Assembly (NCBI GenBank): GCA_018261905.1
Contig: JAGTRU010000026.1
Coordinates: 1 to 64,000, forward strand
Direction of reading: 5' to 3'
DNA length: 64,000 nucleotides
From: Pseudomonadota bacterium
Lineage (GTDB): Bacteria; Pseudomonadota; Gammaproteobacteria; Burkholderiales; Rhodocyclaceae
Shown here: positions 1 to 8,157 of the stretch, piece by piece
How positions within the stretch are numbered: the stretch's first letter is position 1
Layout: each line of letters begins with the position of its first letter
The notes under the pieces: model-generated
The model's input: the letters and a program-made list of their open reading frames with translations, nothing else
The model's database searches: none
What the model was told of the DNA's origin: nothing
Program-made: the position numbers and the translations under genes

Positions 1-44
1 ATGATAGTGAGCTTCCGCTCGCGAAAGTAGGTCACCGCCAGGCT
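1..44 (+). rRNA. rrf: 5S ribosomal RNA, 3' end only
   Basis: The first 44 bases match the 3' part of a betaproteobacterial 5S rRNA: GATAGTG near the start, GAAAGTAGGTC at 22-32 and the closing CCGCCAGGCT. The gene is cut by the window edge, so the rest of an rRNA operon should lie immediately upstream. A strong terminator follows ten bases later, as expected at the end of an rrn operon. Confidence 0.85.
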
Positions 45-53
45 CCCAATGCT

Positions 54-87
54 CAGCCCCGTTACTTCTCAGTAACGGGGCTGTTTG
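54..87 (+). terminator. Rho-independent terminator of the rRNA operon
   Basis: A perfect 13-bp stem (54-66 paired with 71-83, CAGCCCCGTTACT in the left arm) closes on a four-base loop and is followed by TTT. It sits directly after the 5S rRNA end. The facing permease gene on the minus strand ends at 116. Confidence 0.85.
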
Positions 88-115
88 CGTTTCGGGCGGC
101 GGGAAAGTGCCAGGT

Positions 116-1363
116 TCACAGCAAGATACCGACGACCGCAGCGGTCAAGCAGGTTGCCAGGGTTCCGGAAATCAGCGTTTTGCCGCCGAGCTGGACGATT
201 TCGCGGCGCCGTTCCGGGCACATGGTGCCCATGCCGCCGATCAGGATGCCGAGGCTGCCGAGATTGGCGAAGCCGCAAAGGGCGTAGGTCATCAGGATGC
301 GGCTGCGCTGGCTGAGTTCGCTGTCGCTGAGGCGGGCCAGGTCGAGGTAGGCGATCAACTCATTGAGGACGGTCTTGGTGCCCATTAGTTGGCCGGCGGT
401 CAGGGCTTCGTTCCACGGCACCCCGACGAGCCAGACAATGGGCGCCATGAGGATGCCGAGCATGGCCTGCAGCGTTACCGGCTGACCGTCGACGGGAGGC
501 AGCAGGCCGAGCCCACCGTTGATCAAATGGACCAGCGCGAGCAGGACGATGAGCATGGCGATGATGTTGAGCAACAGCTTTACCCCTTCTTCCGTACCCT
601 GGGTAATCGCGTCCATGCTGCTGTGGGCGGCCACCGGCGGTACCAGCTTGCCGCTGACCATGGCGGTTGTCGGGGGAATCATCAGGACGCTGACGACGAT
701 GGCCGCCGGGACGCTGATGATGGAGGCGGCCAGGATGTGTCCCATCGCATTCGGCACCACCGGTCCGAGGATGCTGGCATACAGCACCATCACCGTCCCG
801 GCGACGCCGGCCATGCCGCAGCTCATGGTGATGAAGAGTTCCGTTCGGCTCATCTCCCTGAGATAGGGGCGAACGAACAGCGGCGCTTCGACCATGCCGA
901 GGAAGACGTTGGCCGCGGCGCCCAGGCCGACGGCGCCGCCGATACCCATGACCTTCTCGAGCACCAGGGAAAAGCCTTTGACGATCAGCGGCAGGATGCG
1001 CCAGTAAAAGAGCAGGGCGGACAAGGCGCTAACCACCAGGACCAGGGGCAGGGCGCGAAAGGCGAAGACAAAGCTGGCGGCGGGCTGACTGCTCTCGAAA
1101 GGGGCGGGGCCGCCGCCGAGATAGCCGAAAACGAAGCTGGTGCCGGCGCGGGTCGCGCTTTCGATGGCATTGGCCGCGGCATTGAGGGCGAGGAAAAAGT
1201 TCTGGCAGATGGGCAGCTTGAGCACCGCCAGGGCGAGGATAAATTGCAGGGCGAGTCCGGCGAGTATCGTTCGCCAGGCGATCAGGCGCCGACTTTCGCT
1301 CAGGCTCCAGGCAATCAGCAAGAGGGCCAGGATACCGAACAGGCCTTGCAGTGCGGGGGGCAT
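116..1363 (-). CDS. nupC: Concentrative nucleoside transporter (CNT/NupC family)
   Basis: This is a 415-residue polytopic inner-membrane protein of the CNT family, which imports nucleosides by H+ or Na+ symport. Hydrophobic helices run along the whole length. The family core is visible as NVFLGMVEAPLFVRPYL in the middle, followed by the glycine-rich MSCGMAGVAGTVMVLYAS helix and the conserved C-terminal block beginning HSSMDAITQG. Length is normal for the family. It is transcribed away from a secreted 5'-nucleotidase whose gene starts 147 bases away. Together they fit a scheme in which extracellular nucleotides are dephosphorylated and the nucleosides imported. Substrate preference cannot be read from the sequence. 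Confidence 0.9.
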   Translation of the reverse strand: MPPALQGLFGILALLLIAWSLSESRRLIAWRTILAGLALQFILALAVLKLPICQNFFLALNAAANAIESATRAGTSFVFGYLGGGPAPFESSQPAASFVFAFRALPLVLVVSALSALLFYWRILPLIVKGFSLVLEKVMGIGGAVGLGAAANVFLGMVEAPLFVRPYLREMSRTELFITMSCGMAGVAGTVMVLYASILGPVVPNAMGHILAASIISVPAAIVVSVLMIPPTTAMVSGKLVPPVAAHSSMDAITQGTEEGVKLLLNIIAMLIVLLALVHLINGGLGLLPPVDGQPVTLQAMLGILMAPIVWLVGVPWNEALTAGQLMGTKTVLNELIAYLDLARLSDSELSQRSRILMTYALCGFANLGSLGILIGGMGTMCPERRREIVQLGGKTLISGTLATCLTAAVVGILL

Positions 1364-1509
1364 TCTGGGTTTTCTCCCTGGTCCTTCCGTTGCCCCGATC
1401 TTCGGGGCAAGCCGGCAGCAATGACAGAATGCTTATTGTGCCTTGTTTGGCACGTGATGGATCGGCGAAAATCGGTCCCGATCCGTTCACGCCCCCAGAG
1501 GAGCACGTC

Positions 1510-3156
1510 ATGCGTCATTCGCTCATTGCCCTTGTTGTTGCCGTCGCCACCCTGGCCGGCTGCGCGACTCGGCCGCTCGAACCGGTTGCGGTGCGCGTGC
1601 TGGCGATCAACGATTTTCATGGCAACCTGAAGCCGCCGAGTGGCGGGATTCAGGTCCGCGCCCCGGGTGATCCGGAGCAAACCGTGGCTATCGCCGCTGG
1701 CGGCGCCGAATATCTGGCGACGGCGCTTGCTACCCTGGGCGGCGGTCATTCGAACCGGATCTTTGTCGCTGCCGGCGACCTGGTCGGCGCATCGCCATTG
1801 CTCTCGGCCTTGTTCGACGATGAACCGAGCGTCGAGGCGCTCGGCCTGATGGGGCTGGAAGCGTCGGCGGTGGGCAATCACGAATTCGACAAGGGGGCCG
1901 CCCACCTGCTGCGTCTCCAGCACGGCGGCAGCGCCGCCGGCCGTGGCCGTCGGTCGGCTATTCCCTATCCGGGGGCGCGCTTTCAATACCTGGCGGCCAG
2001 CACGGTTGACGAGCGGTCCGGCCAGACCCTGCTCCCCGCCTACTACATCAAGCGTTTCCAGGGCATTCCCGTGGCCTTCATCGGCCTGACGCTGCAGGCC
2101 ACGGCCGGCCTCGTCGCGCCTGACGGCGTGCCGGGGCTGCGCTTTCGCGATGAAGCTGAGACGGTGAACCAACTGGTCCCCGAACTGCGGCGCCAGGGCA
2201 TCGAAGCGATCGTCGTGCTGCTCCACGAAGGCGGCGTGCCGAGCGGCGATTACAACGAATGTCCGGGGATCAGCGGCCCCCTCGTGGATATCGTCGGCAA
2301 GCTCGACCGGGCCGTCGATGTCATCATCAGCGGCCATACCCATCGCGCCTACAACTGCCGGATCGACGGTCGGCTAGTGACCAGTGCCGACCGCTATGGC
2401 ACCGTCGTCAGCGCTATCGACTTAAGTCTCGACCCGCTTAGCGGCGATGTGATCAGCGCCCGGGCCGACAACGTCATCGTGCGCCACGACCGTTTCGCCA
2501 AAGAGCCGCAACAGAGCGCGCTGATCGCCCGCTACGAGGGGCTGGCCGGGCCGCTGGCCGGACGCCTCGTCGGGCGCCTGGCCGCCGCCTTGCCGCGGGA
2601 GTTCAACGCGGCCGGCGAGAGTGCGCTCGGCCAGCTCATTGCCGATGCCCAACTCGCCGCCACGCGGGCGGCCGGCGCCCGTCTGGCGCTGACCAATCCC
2701 GGCGGCATCCGTAGCGGGCTGGCCATGCCGGCCGATGGACTGGTCCGCTATGCCGACCTCTTTGCCGTGCAGCCGTTTTCGAATCATCTGGTCACCTTGA
2801 CCTTGAGCGGTGTCCAGCTCACCCGCCTGCTCGAGCAACAATGGCTCAACCAGCCCTATCCGCGCATCCTGCAGGTCTCCCGCGGCTTCACCTATGTCTG
2901 GGATGCCGGGCGCCCGCTCGGGCAGCGTATCGTGCCGGGCAGCCTGCGCCTGGACGGCCAGCCCATTGCGCCCGAGAGCCGGCTGCGGGTTACCGTTAAC
3001 CGCTACCTCGCCAGCGGGGGCGACAACTTTACGGTCTTGCTGGAAGGCGAGGCGGCCAGCACCGGGGTAATGGATGTCGAGGCGCTGGAGTCGTATGTCA
3101 AAAGCCATCCGGATCTGCGGCCCGGCGCCCTGGAGCGTATCCGGCGGATGCATTGA
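1510..3156 (+). CDS. 5'-nucleotidase / UshA-family metallophosphatase lipoprotein
   Basis: This is a 548-residue secreted enzyme that should hydrolyse nucleotides (5'-nucleotidase, UDP-sugar hydrolase or 2',3'-cyclic phosphodiesterase activity) at the cell envelope. The start at 1510 follows a GAGGAG ribosome site and gives a short signal sequence ending in the lipobox LAGC, so the mature protein is probably lipid-anchored. The calcineurin-like domain shows INDFHGNL, a GDLVG block, GNHEFD and SGHTH metal-ligand motifs. The second half is the 5'-nucleotidase C-terminal domain with NPGGIRSGL and SGGDNF. It is divergent from the nucleoside permease gene, which supports a role in nucleotide scavenging. 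The exact substrate is uncertain. Confidence 0.88.
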   Translation: MRHSLIALVVAVATLAGCATRPLEPVAVRVLAINDFHGNLKPPSGGIQVRAPGDPEQTVAIAAGGAEYLATALATLGGGHSNRIFVAAGDLVGASPLLSALFDDEPSVEALGLMGLEASAVGNHEFDKGAAHLLRLQHGGSAAGRGRRSAIPYPGARFQYLAASTVDERSGQTLLPAYYIKRFQGIPVAFIGLTLQATAGLVAPDGVPGLRFRDEAETVNQLVPELRRQGIEAIVVLLHEGGVPSGDYNECPGISGPLVDIVGKLDRAVDVIISGHTHRAYNCRIDGRLVTSADRYGTVVSAIDLSLDPLSGDVISARADNVIVRHDRFAKEPQQSALIARYEGLAGPLAGRLVGRLAAALPREFNAAGESALGQLIADAQLAATRAAGARLALTNPGGIRSGLAMPADGLVRYADLFAVQPFSNHLVTLTLSGVQLTRLLEQQWLNQPYPRILQVSRGFTYVWDAGRPLGQRIVPGSLRLDGQPIAPESRLRVTVNRYLASGGDNFTVLLEGEAASTGVMDVEALESYVKSHPDLRPGALERIRRMH

Positions 3157-3180
3157 GGGGCGAGCCGGGCAAGGCTTGGC

Positions 3181-3519
3181 CTATGACGCCGCTGCCTGAT
3201 GAAATACCAGTTCCTCGACGACCTGCCCGTTTTTCAGGTGCTGCTCGACGATGCGTTCCAGGTTGGCCTCGGTGACGTTGTAATACCAGGTGCCGTCCGG
3301 CTGCACGCACATCACCGGGCCGCCCTTGCAGGCGGCGAAGCAGCCGACCTTGGTGCGTTTGACGCGCAGTTCGCCCTGGTCCAGCCCGGCTGCTTTCAAT
3401 GTTTCACCGAGGCGGCCGAAAAGTGCCTCGGATTCGCCGTTCACCGTACAGCGCGGGCCGGTGCACACCAGCAGGTGGCGCTTGTAGGCGCCGATCTTGG
3501 GCTTGATGACTTCGCTCAT
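3181..3519 (-). CDS. Thioredoxin-like [2Fe-2S] ferredoxin of the cobalamin cluster
   Basis: This 112-residue protein has the thioredoxin-like 2Fe-2S ferredoxin pattern: CTGPRC in the N-terminal third and CFAACKGGPVMC about forty residues later supply four cysteines. It is the last gene of the cob operon, and its ATG overlaps the cobJ stop codon (ATGA), so the two are probably translationally coupled. Electron transfer for a corrin-modifying or reducing step is the likely job, but this is inferred from position only. Homologous ferredoxins are seen in other proteobacterial cob clusters. The in-frame reading extends upstream through cobJ, but the coupled ATG is the obvious start. Confidence 0.8.
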   Translation of the reverse strand: MSEVIKPKIGAYKRHLLVCTGPRCTVNGESEALFGRLGETLKAAGLDQGELRVKRTKVGCFAACKGGPVMCVQPDGTWYYNVTEANLERIVEQHLKNGQVVEELVFHQAAAS

Positions 3520-4502
3520 GCTTCGACCTCGTTGGCTTCGCCTTCGGCCGGAATTTCCGTCGCCAGCACGGCGGCGATGTAGTCCGCGGGCAGGCGATAA
3601 TCGACGGCCAGTTCGGCGGCCGTCCTGCCGCTCGCCTGGATTTCCGCCATCCAGCCATTGAGGCCGGTGGACAGCGAGCGGCCGGCCTTTTCGCCGGCGT
3701 GCGTGTTGCGCTCGCCGTCGGCCACCGCGTATTTGTTGGCGTAGCCGCGCGGCGTCACCATCAGGCCGTGCTGCACGAAGGTGTTGGAATTGCCGATCAG
3801 CACCGTGGTCAGCATGCCGATATCGGCCTCGGCCATCTTTTCCAGGGTGGTGAATTCGATGCGCTGCTTCGGGCGGTAGGCCGACTTGACGATCGCCACC
3901 GGCGTCTGCGGATCGCGATGGCGCAGGAAGAGGCGCTGCGCTTCGACGATCTGCTGCGTGCGCCGGCCGCTCTTCGGGTTGTACAGCGCGACGACGAAAT
4001 CGGCATAGGCCACGGCATCGAGCCGGCGGGCAATGGTCGGCCACGGCGTCAGCAGGTCGGACAGCGAAATGGCGCAGAAATCGTGGGTCAGCGGCGCGCC
4101 GACCAGCGCCGCGCAGGTGTTGAGCGCCGAGGCACCGGGCACGATCTCAACCTCGATGTCGGAGTCCGGCGTCCAGCCGGCCTGGAACAGCACCTCGAAG
4201 GTCGGCCCGGCCATGCCATACACGCCGGCATCGCCCGACGACACCAGCGCCACCTTCTTGCCCTGGCGGGCGCGGTCGAGCGCCTCGATGGCGCGGTCGA
4301 GTTCTTCGGTCATCGACTTCTTGATGACTTCCTTGCCCTCGACCAGGTCGGCGACCAGGCGGATGTAGGTGACGTAGCCGATCACCGTGTCGGCCTCGGC
4401 AATCGCGGCGCGGGCGCGTGCCGTCAGGTGGTCGTGGCTGCCCGGGCCGAGGCCGACGAGCATGATCTTGCCGGTTTTAGGAGTGCTTTCAGATGCGTTC
4501 AT
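3516..4502 (-). CDS. cobJ: Precorrin-3B C17-methyltransferase (CobJ/CbiH)
   Basis: This is a 328-residue SAM-dependent tetrapyrrole methyltransferase, the ring-contraction enzyme that methylates C17. The glycine-rich SAM loop VGLGPGSHDHLT is at residues 16-27, and the second family signature SSGDAGVYGMAG follows at about residue 95. The matching methyltransferase core usually ends near residue 250. Here there is an extra tail of roughly 60 residues (from about NGWMAEIQ) that is rich in Ala and Glu and has no function I recognise. The ATG at 4502 overlaps the stop of the upstream cobE-like gene. Early steps of this cluster are of the cobalt-early type, so the real substrate is probably cobalt-precorrin-3. 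Confidence 0.9.
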   Translation of the reverse strand: MNASESTPKTGKIMLVGLGPGSHDHLTARARAAIAEADTVIGYVTYIRLVADLVEGKEVIKKSMTEELDRAIEALDRARQGKKVALVSSGDAGVYGMAGPTFEVLFQAGWTPDSDIEVEIVPGASALNTCAALVGAPLTHDFCAISLSDLLTPWPTIARRLDAVAYADFVVALYNPKSGRRTQQIVEAQRLFLRHRDPQTPVAIVKSAYRPKQRIEFTTLEKMAEADIGMLTTVLIGNSNTFVQHGLMVTPRGYANKYAVADGERNTHAGEKAGRSLSTGLNGWMAEIQASGRTAAELAVDYRLPADYIAAVLATEIPAEGEANEVEA

Positions 4503-4894
4503 GCGGGGATCCTTGCAATGGAGACGGTGGCGTTGCGGCCGTCTGGGCCGCGCAGCTTGTGTTTTTCGATGAGCAGATGGCTTTTGTCGGCGCCGGCCGC
4601 GAGCAGCGCCGCCGCTTCCGAGACGGATGGCGTGCCGGTGTATTTGCGGACGGTTTCCGACGGGTTTGGTACGTCGACCGCTGCCAGTTCGGCCGCCGTG
4701 TAGAACAGGCACGGCCAGCCGTGGCTTTCGATGACATGCAGCAGTCCGGTTTCGTTGGCCTTCAGGTCGATGCTGGCCGCGGCCCAGACGTCAGCAAACG
4801 AAGCGCCGCAGGCGGCGAGCGCCTGGGCGATGCAGCGTTCGATGGTGATGGCGGGAGTGTCGCGGTCGCAACCGAGGCCGAGGGCGATTTTCAA
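4499..4894 (-). CDS. cobE: CbiG C-terminal domain / CobE-like protein
   Basis: This stand-alone 131-residue protein corresponds to the C-terminal domain of CbiG, also known as CobE, a small protein of corrin synthesis. The start IALGLGCDRDTP and the TPSVSEAAAL stretch near the end match the family. No ATG precedes the domain. The best start is TTG at 4894, preceded by GGGAG. The other part of CbiG is encoded upstream at 5278-6021, and a repeat element fills the gap. Salmonella CbiG is a single protein of about 350 residues, and the two pieces here add up to a similar length. Its ATGA overlap with cobJ keeps it in the operon. Confidence 0.78.
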   Translation of the reverse strand: MKIALGLGCDRDTPAITIERCIAQALAACGASFADVWAAASIDLKANETGLLHVIESHGWPCLFYTAAELAAVDVPNPSETVRKYTGTPSVSEAAALLAAGADKSHLLIEKHKLRGPDGRNATVSIARIPA

Positions 4895-4952
4895 AAGGAA
4901 AGCTCCCGAACCGAACAATATTGACCAAAACGAGAACGGAGTGCGGACAAAA

Positions 4953-5226
4953 CCCTCTTCGAGAGCGCCGAGCAGCGCAGGCCAATTGGTAATGGACTGG
5001 TCTCTTGTTTGACTGCTGCTTTCCGCCGTGGCGCGGCGTCTCCCTTTCTTTGCTTCGCCAAAGAAAGGAAGCAAAGAAAGGCGACCCCCGCGTTCGCGCC
5101 GGGCCGTTGGCCCGGTCCCCTGTGCTGCTCGACCGGGCGGGCAGCTCGCAAAACTCGCCTGCGGCTCAAACATTGCTCGCTGACTTCCCCCGCCCGGCCT
5201 GTGCTGCTCGGCGCTCTCGAGGGGGA
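4953..5226. repeat. Interspersed element with terminal inverted repeats inside the cob operon
   Basis: A roughly 270-bp gene-free element lies between the two cbiG pieces. Its ends are near-identical inverted repeats: 4959-4983 (core GAGAGCGCCGAGCAGC) and 5197-5222 (core GCTGCTCGGCGCTCTC). Inside is a strong hairpin, CTTTCTTTGCTTCGCC followed by its near complement AAAGAAAGGAAGCAAAG, at about 5044-5081. No transposase is encoded. This resembles the non-coding interspersed repeats that are frequent in betaproteobacterial intergenic regions; a MITE origin is possible but not shown. The remaining bases 4895-4952 and 5227-5277 hold nothing I can identify. Confidence 0.6.
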
Positions 5227-5277
5227 TGAAAGACGGGCGTTTGCCTTGGTTTCGACTAAAGACATTTGTTTTCTATT

Positions 5278-6021
5278 TCAGTTTTCTTGGCCTGGCCGAT
5301 ACGTCACCTGCCGCCCTGCCAGCCGCGCCGCGTACTCCGCCGGCATCGCCCGCTCGCTGATCCACAGCACCGCCGCGTAGCGGTCGACATCGATTTCCTC
5401 GAGTTTTTCAAACAGCGTGACGTTTGCCGGCAAGGGGCCGGTCCGGCCGTTGGCGTGGTTGAACCACCAATTGCGCGAACCCGTTTCCTGGACCAGCGCG
5501 ACCGCTTCGTCGTTGACCATCGCGGCGCTGACCCGGACCAGTTCTTCGTGCGTCGCCTCGAAGGTCCAGCCCAGTTCGCGGCCGAGGAGGTCCACGCCTA
5601 TGGTCTGGCGGGCGTCCGAGGCGGTGGTCAGCACCGCCTGGGCGCCGAGCGCGGTGGCGAGGTGGCCGGCCAGCGCGTTGGCGCCGCCGAGGTGGCCGGA
5701 GAGCACGGGAATCGAGAAGCGGCCGGCTTCGTCGATGACGACGACGGCCGGGTCGCTTTCCTTGTTTTTCAGGTGTGGTGCGATCAGGCGCACGACGGCG
5801 CCGAGCGAGACGATGGCGATGATCCCGTCGAAGGCGGCGAACAGCGCCGGGATCTGGTCGCCGACCTTGCCTTCATAGCAATGGGCGGCACCCGGTGCGG
5901 CGGCCTCGGCTTCGCTGCGGAATTTTTCGGGCGCGAACAGTTGCGCCCCGGGCAGTGCGGCAACGACTTTCGCGGCCAGTGCGATGCCATGTTTGGTGAT
6001 GGAGACGACGGCGTATTTCAT
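5278..6021 (-). CDS. cbiG: Cobalt-precorrin-5A hydrolase, CbiG N-terminal and central domains
   Basis: This 247-residue protein carries the N-terminal and middle parts of CbiG, which opens the delta-lactone of cobalt-precorrin-5A and releases acetaldehyde in the anaerobic cobalamin pathway. Recognisable blocks are the start YAVVSITKHG, the central IIAIVSLGAVVRLIAPHLK and the VLSGHLGGANALA motif near residue 115. The usual C-terminal domain is absent and is found as the separate downstream gene at 4499-4894. Presence of CbiG together with CbiD supports oxygen-independent corrin synthesis. The 70 bases to the upstream cobI gene consist of short degenerate repeats. Confidence 0.88.
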   Translation of the reverse strand: MKYAVVSITKHGIALAAKVVAALPGAQLFAPEKFRSEAEAAAPGAAHCYEGKVGDQIPALFAAFDGIIAIVSLGAVVRLIAPHLKNKESDPAVVVIDEAGRFSIPVLSGHLGGANALAGHLATALGAQAVLTTASDARQTIGVDLLGRELGWTFEATHEELVRVSAAMVNDEAVALVQETGSRNWWFNHANGRTGPLPANVTLFEKLEEIDVDRYAAVLWISERAMPAEYAARLAGRQVTYRPGQEN

Positions 6022-6108
6022 TGGTTGTTAGTCGGTAGTCGGTGGTTGGTAGTCGGAATGTGTGGTTTTTGCTTTTGCTAGCAACTAATGACTAGCTACT
6101 CGCGACTA
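6022..6108. repeat. Degenerate short-repeat tract between cbiG and cobI
   Basis: This tract is built from variants of TAGTCGG and GACTAGC: TAGTCGGTAGTCGG at about 6030-6043, another TAGTCGG near 6051, and ACTAGCTACTCGCGACTAGC at 6091-6110. The repeat runs into the 3' end of cobI and supplies its stop codon and last few codons (Leu-Val-Ala-Ser-Ser). I see no gene or clear regulatory site in it. Confidence 0.5.
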
Positions 6109-6871
6109 GCCTTTTGCGGCAACCGCGCCGCAGTTCGCCGCGCACGCGCTTGGGGTTCTGGACGAGCAGCAGCGACAGGTAATTGACCTTTTCGCCGCGC
6201 AGGCTGGCGACGTCGCGCACGATGCGCTCCTGCGGCGAGCCGACTTTTTCGATGAAGACCGAGCTGGCGAGCAGTTCGCGGCGCTCGAGCAGGTCGAGGA
6301 TCTCGTCGAGCAGCGGTTTCACTTTCAGCAGCGCCAGCGTGTCGAACTCGTCGAGCAGGTGGTCGATGACGCCGACGCCGTAGGCGGCCGGGATGATGGC
6401 GAAGGTTTCGTCCTCCTCGGCGAGCGTCGTGCCGGTGGTCGCCGCGGCGGCGGCAAACGAGGAGACGCCGGGAATGGTCTCCACTTCGACCTCGGGCGCC
6501 AGTTCGCGCACGACGCGGGCGAGGTGGCCGAAGGTGGCGAAGGTCGAGGTGTCGCCTTCGACCAGAAAGACGAGGTCGCGGCCTGCGGCGAGCAATTCGA
6601 CGGTCTGCATCGCAGCGCGCGCCCAGGCCTTGGCCAGGATTTCGGCATCGCGCGTCATCGGGAAGACCAGCTCGACCGCGTCGGTCGGCACGGCGATGCC
6701 GCCGCGCTCGACGATGGCCAGCGCGTAGGACGATTCCTCGGCCTTCTTGACCGGGTACAGCCAGCGCGCGCCGGATTGCAGCGCCGCCCAGGCGCGGCGG
6801 GTGATCAGTTCGGGGTCGCCGGGGCCGAGCGAGGCGCCGATGAGTTTCCCGTAGCGTTTGGATTCAGTCAT
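6092..6871 (-). CDS. cobI: Precorrin-2 C20-methyltransferase (CobI/CbiL)
   Basis: This 259-residue SAM-dependent methyltransferase methylates C20 of (cobalt-)precorrin-2. The SAM loop SLGPGDPELIT is at residues 14-24, FLVEGDTSTFATFGH lies near residue 110, and TIPGVSSFAAAAA comes shortly after, all typical of CobI/CbiL. The ATG at 6871 overlaps the cobL stop codon (ATGA), which shows operon coupling. The last five residues are encoded by the adjoining short-repeat tract, so the native C-terminus may have been trimmed or extended by the repeat. In an early-cobalt pathway the substrate would be cobalt-factor II or cobalt-precorrin-2. Confidence 0.9.
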   Translation of the reverse strand: MTESKRYGKLIGASLGPGDPELITRRAWAALQSGARWLYPVKKAEESSYALAIVERGGIAVPTDAVELVFPMTRDAEILAKAWARAAMQTVELLAAGRDLVFLVEGDTSTFATFGHLARVVRELAPEVEVETIPGVSSFAAAAATTGTTLAEEDETFAIIPAAYGVGVIDHLLDEFDTLALLKVKPLLDEILDLLERRELLASSVFIEKVGSPQERIVRDVASLRGEKVNYLSLLLVQNPKRVRGELRRGCRKRLVASS

Positions 6872-8157
6872 GCGTTTTCCTTGTTTTGCGCCCAGGCGGT
6901 GACGATCCACACCGGGTTCTGCGCCGCCATGCGGTGCATGTCGAGAATCGGCTGGCTGCGGCTGGCCTGTAGTTGCACCACGTCCCAGCCGGCGCCGACG
7001 GCCTTGAGGGTGGCGGTTGCCGTCGCCAGGTTTTCCAGCGTGACGAAATTCATTACCAGCCGGCCGCCGGCTTTCAGGCGGGCGAGGATCTGGCGGATCA
7101 GCTCGTCCAGTTCGCCGCCCGAGCCGCCGATGAACACCGCGTCCGGGTCCGGCCAGGTGTCGAGCAGCGCCGGCGCCTTGCCTTCGCACAACGTGTAGTT
7201 GCCGACGCGGAAGCGTTCGGCGTTGGCGCGTGCGTTGGCGGCGTCGGCGGCGTTCTTCTCGATCGCCCAGACGTGGCCCAGTGGCGCCAGGCCGGCGGCT
7301 TCGAGGCCGACCGAACCGGAACCGGCGCCGATGTCCCAGACCACGGCATCGGGCTTGATCTGCAACTTGGCGAGCGACAGCGCGCGCGCTTCCTGCTTGG
7401 TGATCAGGCCCTTCTCGGGCGAGCGCTGGATGTAGGCGAGATCGTCGCGCCCGAAGGCCGGCGCGCTTTCCGCCGGGCGTTCGACCAACACGACATTGGG
7501 GCCGGAAAAGGCCATTTTTGCCGCGTCGACCGCTGCCAGGCCGAGATGGATTGCCTCGTCGGGCAGCAGCAGCCGGCAGGCCACCGACAGCCGCGCCTCG
7601 GGGTAGCCTGCGATCAACAGCGCCCGCGCCAGGCGCGCCGGATCGTTCTGCGGGCTGGTGAACAGCGCGACGCGCGGGTACAGCGCAATGGCGCGCATCA
7701 GCGGGTAGAGGCCGTGCGTCGGCGGCGCGCCAACCACCCATTCGCCGGCATCGGCGCTGTGGCAGGAAGCGATCTTGATGTCCGCCCAGGGCGTCTGAAA
7801 GCGGGCAAAGGCGAGTTGCAAGGTCGAGACGGCGGGAATGACGGTCAGCGCCTCCGCCCCGAGCTTGCCGCCCAGCCAGCCGGCGATGCCGTGGCAGAGC
7901 GGATCGCCGGTGGCGAGCACGACGACACGCCGGCCGGCGGACGTGGCTGCGGCAATCCAGCCCGGCACGGCGGCGAGTTGGCCGTCCATGTCCTGCGCTT
8001 CGCTGCCGGCGGCGAGATGGGGACGCACCAGATCCAGTGTGCGGCCGGCGCCGATCACCAGGTCGGCCGCGTGCAGATGCTGGCGGGCGGCGTCGGAAAG
8101 GCCGGCCCAGCCGTCATCGAGGATGCCGAGCAGGATGCAATTTTTGGTTTTCGTCAT
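6868..8157 (-). CDS. cobL: Precorrin-6Y C5,15-methyltransferase (decarboxylating), CbiE-CbiT fusion
   Basis: This 429-residue protein joins two enzymes. The N-terminal CbiE-type tetrapyrrole methylase covers about residues 1-210, with LATGDPLCHGIA at 81-92. The C-terminal CbiT domain from about 240 has a Rossmann SAM site, VWDIGAGSGSVGLEAA, at 273-288. The pair methylates C5 and C15 and removes the acetate carboxylate at C12. Fused CobL is common in aerobic-pathway organisms, yet here it sits with CbiD and CbiG. The chosen ATG at 8157 overlaps the cbiD stop (ATGA), and the stop overlaps the cobI start. Confidence 0.92.
   Translation of the reverse strand: MTKTKNCILLGILDDGWAGLSDAARQHLHAADLVIGAGRTLDLVRPHLAAGSEAQDMDGQLAAVPGWIAAATSAGRRVVVLATGDPLCHGIAGWLGGKLGAEALTVIPAVSTLQLAFARFQTPWADIKIASCHSADAGEWVVGAPPTHGLYPLMRAIALYPRVALFTSPQNDPARLARALLIAGYPEARLSVACRLLLPDEAIHLGLAAVDAAKMAFSGPNVVLVERPAESAPAFGRDDLAYIQRSPEKGLITKQEARALSLAKLQIKPDAVVWDIGAGSGSVGLEAAGLAPLGHVWAIEKNAADAANARANAERFRVGNYTLCEGKAPALLDTWPDPDAVFIGGSGGELDELIRQILARLKAGGRLVMNFVTLENLATATATLKAVGAGWDVVQLQASRSQPILDMHRMAAQNPVWIVTAWAQNKENA

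Noticed and set aside
4895-5277. A protein-coding gene in the repeat between the cbiG parts
   Set aside because: Frames here (with stretches such as LCFAKERKQRKA) are the known kind of spurious product of this repeat type, and the inverted ends explain the sequence better.
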